Shown piece by piece: positions 57,092 through 64,000 of a stretch of DNA of 64,000 nucleotides (its first letter is position 1; the number at the start of each line of letters is the position of its first letter). The stretch is taken from contig SNVD02004565.1 in assembly GCA_013180625.2 (NCBI GenBank), forward strand, positions 1,240,001-1,304,000. The letters are read 5' to 3'. Below the pieces are notes generated by a model that worked only from the letters and a program-made list of their open reading frames with translations, was not told the origin of the DNA and did no database searches. Position numbers and translations under genes: made by a program. This stretch comes from Boswellia sacra. Taxonomy: Eukaryota; Streptophyta; Magnoliopsida; Sapindales; Burseraceae.

Positions 57092-57099
57092 TATTTATA
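57092..57099 (-). promoter_or_regulatory. ACO: TATA box of ACO
   Basis: The minus strand reads TATAAATA, 143 nt before the ATG. A start near 57065 would give a leader of about 115 nt that contains the GA tract. Confidence 0.6.
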
Positions 57100-60000
57100 G
57101 TTATAATGGGGCAGGAAAACCTGCTCCTCAGATAAAACTTTCCAAGAATGCCAAAAAAAATTTAGTGATAATAAAAAAAAAAAAACTTTTTATCAGATTA
57201 TTACTACTACTAGCTTGGACTGGTATAGCTGAAGAATGTCTGCCGTTAAAAGTCTTTTGCTTTGTTGCACGTTAAAAATTTATTCACACGGTATAGCCCA
57301 ATTGTGTGGGCTAACATTCATCTTTCTTCTTGCCAAATTTGACCAACAATAGCTTAGCTGCCACACAGTGACGCTATTGGAAGATGCCCAGAACTTGCCA
57401 GTTGCCCCTAAACCCAAACTCGTTGTTGAAAATAATGTTACCTCACCTTAATTACTCATTTCTTATCATCTTTAGATGAAGCATTAATCAAATCTGATTT
57501 TCAATCCGTTGAAAATGCAATGGTATTAATTCCTTACTTTTATCGTATGAGTGAAATGTCTAACAAAAAACAAGAAAAAGTGAATACAAGTTAGGTTCAA
57601 GTCTAAATCTTAACTACTATGAGTATGGTGGTGGACTCCGGAACAGAGACTTTTGGCACAACATACTATCCACCCTTTTGCCAAATTACATACTAAAGAA
57701 ATGACCAAATGGGCTTTTTCTTCTAATCAAAGTTACGAAAAAATAAAGCAATGAGAGGAAGAGAAAAGGGCACTCGTTATTGTATTGTATGATGTAGATA
57801 AGAGTTGATAAATATTGCTAGTGTAGAAACCCAATGATCAGGTTAAATTTGGTCTCCATCGTGGGGAACTGTAAAGAACATGAAAGTGAGTAGCAATATT
57901 TTATCTTCACAAAGTGAAAGAGGAAAGAGTAGATAAATAAAATAAAAGCAGAGTCGAGTCAGTTACAGCAAATTGGTCTTTACATTTTCCAACATCATTT
58001 CCTCTACCTTTCGTCTTTTACCTAAAAGAAAAAGTCTTGTAAAATCACATCCAAATTCGCTTCCATTTCAAATTTTTAAAAACCTTCATGGGACAAGCTA
58101 ACCTTCAGAAGACTCTTAACTTAAATAATGAGACTATTTCAGTTAGGATTCTTCCACTGTAAAATCATTAAAAAAAGTAAATTGAGTGGCCTAAACTATT
58201 TTCCAATGTTGGGACTAATCGTGTGGTGGACGATACGAAGTGGGCTTCGCGTTGTAGAATGATGGGCGCATATGGGGTCCTACAACTTTAGGGCTGAAAT
58301 GGTGTCTTTATCCTTAGAAGTGACCTTGTCTTGTTACTACCCCTTGAATGAGGTTGGTGAGAAGAAGGGAGCCACGTACATTCATGGCTCATAATTGTCA
58401 AAGTACCCCATTATTCTGCATTTTAGGTAGAAGTAAACCTTCAAAATCCTAATTATTATTTGAAGAAAAATTTTAAAAAATACCCTTATATAAGGGGTAC
58501 TTTGAAAATACAATCATTTCTTTAAAAATTTACATACTATGATTTTGTCTGAATAGTGTTCGATAGATGTATCTGTTCGACAGATAGTGTTTGACAATTG
58601 ATAAAGGATTATAACATACAAATTTTCATGGAAAGAGTCATTTTTTCAATCTACACTGAAACTTTGGACATTTTTATAAATTTTTCTTATTTGTATTGGA
58701 ACAAGATAAATTAAGAAATAAGAATTTTTTTTTGTTATCTCTTTTGATAAGATGAAAATCTTTTCCTATAGTTCGTACATGCTATTCTGTTCAATTCCAA
58801 ACTATATTTTTCATATTCAAATCCATTTATAGAAACGTTCTTTCCATGTTGAAATTTATTTTCTTGAAAGCTTCTTGCTTTGGAAATTTGTCTACGTTTC
58901 TCAAAAGGTGATCTTTTACACGTTTGCAATTGAAACTAATTTTCACGGCTTACGACATTTATAATTCTTAAAAAATTCTCATGCATATTAATTTGGTATT
59001 TATAAAAAGATTTTATTCTAGCTTATTGTTTTCGATAAGTATTAAACCTACGACCTCGATTGCAAAAAGGTGTAATTAGGCAGGATTTTGATTAAAAATA
59101 GTATTCCAAAATGGTGTATAATTCCCTCACGTTTTTAAATTAAAAAATAATATTTATGTACACGTTTCAATCTTGACGAAGTTGATTCCTCGGTGTCTAC
59201 CTTAAACGCATTGGTCAAATTAATATACACAAAAATATACCATTTCAATCATCCCTTTATAATGAGGACGAGAAAATATACATCAGATAGCATATATAAT
59301 ATCACGCAAGTTTTTGTTTTTTCAATTTAATTTATTTTTTTGAAGGTGGCTATTGAATTAACTTTAATTAGGTGGTGGATATACATCTTAAAAAGGCTAG
59401 TTGGGTTCCCGAGCAGGCACAAGTAAGATGTCAAAATTATCCGGATAGGACCTTAAACATAAAATAAAATAAAAACATAATATCAGATCAGAAAATTGTG
59501 GCTAGTTTTTGTTTGACTCAATTTATAAACCGACTTGATGGATCATGATCATGATTTTTGTTTGTTAATCTGGCATTTCATTTTCTACTCTCTTTCTTTC
59601 TTTGTTTTGTTTGTGGCCAAACGCGTTTATAATGAAATTTTTTCGTTTGTCCAAGTATGATGGAGAATAAATAAAAAGAGAATTTTCACCATTGCTAAAT
59701 AAGCCAGATGAGCTGATATCCATGACTTGACTTCTCATCGCCATCAGTGTGAAAAAGCTAGAGACAAATTAGCATTCAATACAGGGGACCAAACTCTTCA
59801 CATGGAAATTTCCAAACAGAGATATTATTATTATTCAATTTTATGCTTTATTTGGCTAGGAATATCTCAAGATTTTCTATATTTCTAAATTAAACTATCC
59901 CACGATCACGTTCTTATCAATAATATATTTTGAATGATAAATGTTATTTTTTTAATAAGATAAACAAAATTAATATGTATGATGCAATTGGGTGAAACCA

Positions 60001-60504
60001 AAAAAAAACAAATTCTAATTGGGTTTTTTTCCATTTAAATTTAGAAAGAAGAAAAAAATCCCCTGGTTACTATTACCGAAAAAGATCACCTTTTAAAAAT
60101 GATTTTGATTTGGTAGCATGTGAGTGTTTGTGGACTTTTTATTTACATTCAAGATTGTTTTATTCATGTATACTTTTTAACTTCATTTTTTTATTATTGT
60201 AATTATCAATGTGAAAAACATTATTTTATTGTCTATATTCTCTCAATTATTGAAGCATATAATCAGAAATCGGTGCAAAATAATTTGAAAAACAAAATAG
60301 AAAGGAACGAAAACAATTATTGCGCATGGTTATCATTCAATGTGGATCGTGGGGGGACCAAAATGCTTGAATTGAAATTTCATTGGTGATGATAAAGTAG
60401 CCATTAATAATTTGATAAGAATATGAATATAAATATATTATTTATTAGAAATAGATCTTTTTATATAAATTTTTTGACATAAAATTAGACACAAATTTTT
60501 AACT
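57100..60504. other. ACO upstream region and intergenic DNA
   Basis: It should contain the ACO promoter. No recognised gene. Frames at 58735-58929 and 60120-60389 are AT-rich and unrecognised. Confidence 0.45.
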
Positions 60505-60790
60505 ATTGATATATAAAATCGAATAATTGAGATGATTAATGAGTTAACAATATTAAATATAATTTTTCGACTTTCAATCTTAACTATTAGATTTGATGAA
60601 ATCAAATATCATAAATTTGTATTAATAAATTATGTCAAAAATTTGTAACGATTAATGTACAAAATCTTATAGTTGAGATCAGATGATTGATGAGTTGGTA
60701 ATGTTAATATAGATTTTTGACTTTCAATCTCAACTAATAGATTTGATAAGATCAAATATCATAAAATTATGTCAATAATTTGTATCAGAA
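60505..60790. repeat. Imperfect 146-bp tandem duplication
   Basis: Copy 1 begins near 60511 and copy 2 near 60657. Shared blocks in order: aaaatc, ttgaga, gatgattaatgagtt/gatgattgatgagtt, gactttcaatct, aacta(t/a)tagatttgat and aaatcaaatatcataaa. Confidence 0.75.
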
Positions 60791-62029
60791 ATTTATGTTA
60801 AAATATTTATTCGATATGTGTGTGTATAATGTGACATAAAAATGCCAATTATTTTATTTGTTATGGTGTTAAATATTTGAAAGTGAAATAGGACCAAAAT
60901 TTGGAAAAATATAGTTGAGTAAATAGAAGGTATACATCATTCAACTTTGGTTTCTTAATGTTTTTTGAACCAATAAAAATTTTAGGTCTAATCAACTTTT
61001 GTTCAAATTCATGAACTTGGCTAGATTAAGGATTTCTCACAAGAAATCATTTGATTTTTATATTAGTTTCTTCAAAATTTTATAAATATTTTAATGTAAT
61101 CAACCATCATTGTAGACATAAAAAACAATAGTCAAAATTTGAAATGATTAATCTGAACGCGAATAGCCCTCATTTTAATTATTTTATCATGTGAAGGACA
61201 TTAAATCATCACTTTAAATCATTTAAATAATGAGAAAGAATTTTAAAAAAAAAATTCCATTTGTCTTCCCATTTGTTGTTGGGTTGAGCTACTGATGTGT
61301 TTTTTCTAATGAGAAGAACAAAGAGTCCTGGTCGTCACGGCTGGTTTTGGTCCACCCCACTATTAGTCGGACTCAAGTCAGAAATGAAAATGAAATATTA
61401 TTAAAAATTATTATAGAAATTATCACATTCCGTCAACTTGTTAAAAAATTTAACTGGGTTTGGAAAATGTTATTATCTAGTTACGAATCCAGGATTTAAA
61501 GTTAGAGGACAGATTAGGTCAGGTATAAAAATAAATTTTTTTATTTAATATTTAAATTAAGAATGTAGAATTTGATTTTCTTTTAATCTTGTAAATAGAT
61601 GTAAAGCAAATAATATAAATATAAATTTATTAACAAAATATATTCACATAGTTAAAAGTTTTTTTTTAAAACTTAATTTTTTTAAAATAATATTAATTCT
61701 CAAATAAATTATAAAAATTGAAGTATAATTATAAAGTTCAAATAAAATAATAAAAATTGAATATATTATGCAAACTCTAAACTTAAATCTTTAATAAAAT
61801 AGTAAAAAAAAAAAGCATAACTCGAGTAGGCAAAAGGTAAGTAAATCAATCTTATCCTATATCTCTATTTAATAAAGTTTTAAAAATATATATTTTATTA
61901 GTTGATTAATTAAAATAAAGATCGTTGAGTCATGGATGTAAAAATGATATAGTAATTATCTTATTATTAAAAAATGATGAGAACATAGGAGCTGAAAACG
62001 AGATAGCGGACAGAAGATGGAGACAAGAA
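60791..62029. other. AT-rich intergenic DNA
   Basis: No gene, RNA or bounded repeat seen. The last part (61980-62029) may belong to the LTR of the copia relic, whose outer end could not be set. Confidence 0.4.
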
Positions 62030-63960
62030 GGAGACGAGAAGTTCAAGTGAGAAAACATTTCACTGATTGGTGCATCCAAGTCATTGGGCAGTCTTGGTAT
62101 TTACAGAGGCCTTGATCCCTTTCAGCGCCTCAGCCATCCAATCTCCTTCTTACAGATGTACGATCAAAATACAGAGATGTAGCAAAAATCTTGTGTCTAC
62201 AAGTGTATGGCTCTGAAAATATCTAAGTCTCTCTATAATAATTTATTACAATACTCCTTTTTTAGATATCCCACCACATTAGGATAATTGCATATCAATA
62301 TATTTATATTTGGCTTTACTAAGAAAAAATCTAGTATGACAAAAACATAAGTAAAAAAATACAATTATATAGTAAATCTTAAGTGGTGCTGGACATGCTA
62401 ATACTGCCTCGTTAAAAACCTTATTAGTAAAATTCAGTGAAAAAAACCTAGCTAAGAAAAAAAAATTATAATATACATAAATGTCTAAAATACTCGACGT
62501 TGAGGTCCCATTTTTGTTCACTTTAGGGGAGTAATGGAAACTTTTATAGCACAACTAAAAGTTCTTAAATGAGATATGTTTGGTTGTTGGCCAAGTACAA
62601 GTTGTAATAGGGAATACTCATGATAAGCAGTGTGCCTTAGTCTGATCAATGATGCGGCATGTAAAATAACCTAGCCCCAAGTAGAAGTTGGCAATTGCAT
62701 TCTCAACAACAAAGTACGTGCAATATCTACAGTCACTTTATAAGTAATTCTGCCAAACCGATTTTGGTATGGACAAGCGGGATAGGGTGCTCAATATCAA
62801 TTCTAACGGATATATAATAATCATCAAAGACTTTTGATATAAATTCACTAGCATTATCCAGACGAATTGACTTAATCGAATAGTCTAGAAAATATGTCTG
62901 TGACTTAATAATTTGAGCAAGAAGTTAAGCAAAAGCAACATTTCTAGTTGATAACAAACATATGTGAGAACACTGTGCAGAAGCATCAATTAGGACCATA
63001 AAGTAACAAAAAAAAGGGTCCACTAGGTGGATGGATGAGGTCCACACATGTCCCCTTGAATTATTTTAAAAAACGATAAGGATTTAAGACCAATCTTAAA
63101 GGAGATGATATAATAATCAAATTTCCTTGTGAACAAGCAGTAGAAATAGTTTCATTAGACAAAAGAATTTTTTGATTCTTTAATGGATGTCTATTTATAT
63201 TCAAAATAATCCTACACATCGTCGTTAATCCTAGGTGACTAAGGTTGTCATACCATTATATAAAAGTCTTAGGATCATAAAATTTTTGTATTATGACTAC
63301 ATAGATTTCAATAGACCTTATGTATGTATAATACAATCCATAAGAAAAAGCTTCAAGTTTCTTTGATATCGACTTCTATCCTAAGACAAATGAAGTGATA
63401 TCCATTTTATCTTTTATTTTTAAAACTAAGCAAATTTCTTCTGAATTTGCTTGATTATAAAGCATTATCGATATATAACTTAATAACACTTGCCAATATT
63501 ATAGTGGCTTTTTTTCGGAGCCCTCAATTAAATTAACGGACCCTAATATGGTCTTAACTTTTGCTTCCAGAAAAGTTAACTTCAGAAATAGTTATTATCC
63601 TTCAGGACCGTATGCCTTGTTGCACTATCAACTAGACATAAATATTTGTCTCTTTTGGAGACAAGTATCTTACTTTTCATATCCATACCATTTCGTTCAA
63701 GAAAGAGTATATTAAACATCAATGAAAAAGATAATGTCAAATTAAATACAATATCAAATAAATTCATTTGGCCATTTCATCACCAATCATAAGTCAACCA
63801 ACAAAAGAATCTAGACAACATGCTTTTTGAGATCCATTGAATCATCAATAACTTTTGAAAAATATTCCCTTCAAATCACTAAATGCAATTCTAGTGGTTT
63901 GATTGAGCATTTACAATAGCACTTCAATGTCAAGAATCCTTTATAAAGTTAACCGCATTT
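62030..63960 (-). mobile_element. Ty1-copia retrotransposon relic without reverse transcriptase
   Basis: Read on the minus strand from high to low coordinates: a protease motif VDSATRHTVLK at about 63630-63600; a GAG-pre-integrase part (SHLGLTTMCRII, HPLKNQKILLSNE, STACSQGNLII, 63260-63100); an integrase part (DLIHPPSGPF, FMVLIDAS, SIRLDNASEF, HTKIGLAE, 63050-62720), continuing as AYHEYSLLQLVLGQQPNISHLR to about 62560 and TKMGPQRR near 62500. Stops and frame changes occur throughout (for example after NVAFA), so it is dead. At about 62470 the text jumps to the conserved ggtttttaacgaggcag box normally found near the 3' end, then a polypurine tract (aaaaaaggag, 62263-62254) and LTR sequence from about 62251. 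Reverse transcriptase and RNase H are missing, so an internal deletion is inferred. The outer ends are not determined. Confidence 0.75.
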
Positions 63961-64000
63961 ATTATTATCATTACCGTGGATAACAACATCTGCTTTTAGG

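Overview
The window is nuclear DNA from a flowering plant, most likely a eudicot. The genes have many introns with GT-AG borders, and their products match Arabidopsis-type COP1, AGO6, PFA-DSP, ACC oxidase and a five-finger CCCH protein almost end to end. Intergenic DNA is very AT-rich and full of decayed transposons. I could not fix the species. Spliced exons were joined by hand, and in each gene the summed exon lengths stay in frame from ATG to stop.

Layout. 1-8.2 kb holds no recognised gene; it carries a foldback element, a SINE and a cluster of ACGT-core boxes. 8.27-12.74 kb (minus) is a five-finger CCCH protein gene of 7 exons and 443 aa. 17.32-23.72 kb (minus) is an ARGONAUTE 6 ortholog of 22 coding exons and 902 aa, with an intron inside its 5' UTR reaching to about 25.06 kb. 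25.5-31.0 kb is a graveyard: a hAT-type MITE with a target-site duplication, a decayed coding fragment, a tRNA-like repeat, a long hairpin element and a broken fasciclin-like fragment. 31.42-36.97 kb (plus) is COP1, 13 exons and 675 aa.

The most interesting locus is at 38.2-38.7 kb (minus). It has the hallmarks of a TAS3 trans-acting siRNA gene: a near-perfect miR390 target site, a short ORF whose stop lies 8 nt upstream of that site, and a tasiR-ARF-like 21-mer 55 nt downstream. No open reading frame of useful size marks it, and no second standard miR390 site was recognised.

38.7-48.0 kb is intergenic with a second hAT-like MITE, a second copy of the SINE and tandem duplications. 48.15-52.61 kb (plus) is a PFA-DSP phosphatase, 5 exons and 219 aa, with a 3.5-kb third intron. 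55.39-56.95 kb (minus) is a 1-aminocyclopropane-1-carboxylate oxidase, 4 exons and 320 aa, with a GA-repeat leader. 57-62 kb is empty apart from repeats. 62.0-64.0 kb is a Ty1-copia relic on the minus strand with protease, GAG-pre-integrase and integrase remnants but no reverse transcriptase.

The genes are not an operon or cluster in the bacterial sense. Common themes are light and hormone signalling (COP1, ethylene through ACC oxidase, auxin response through TAS3), inositol pyrophosphate turnover (PFA-DSP) and RNA-based regulation (AGO6, TAS3, CCCH protein).
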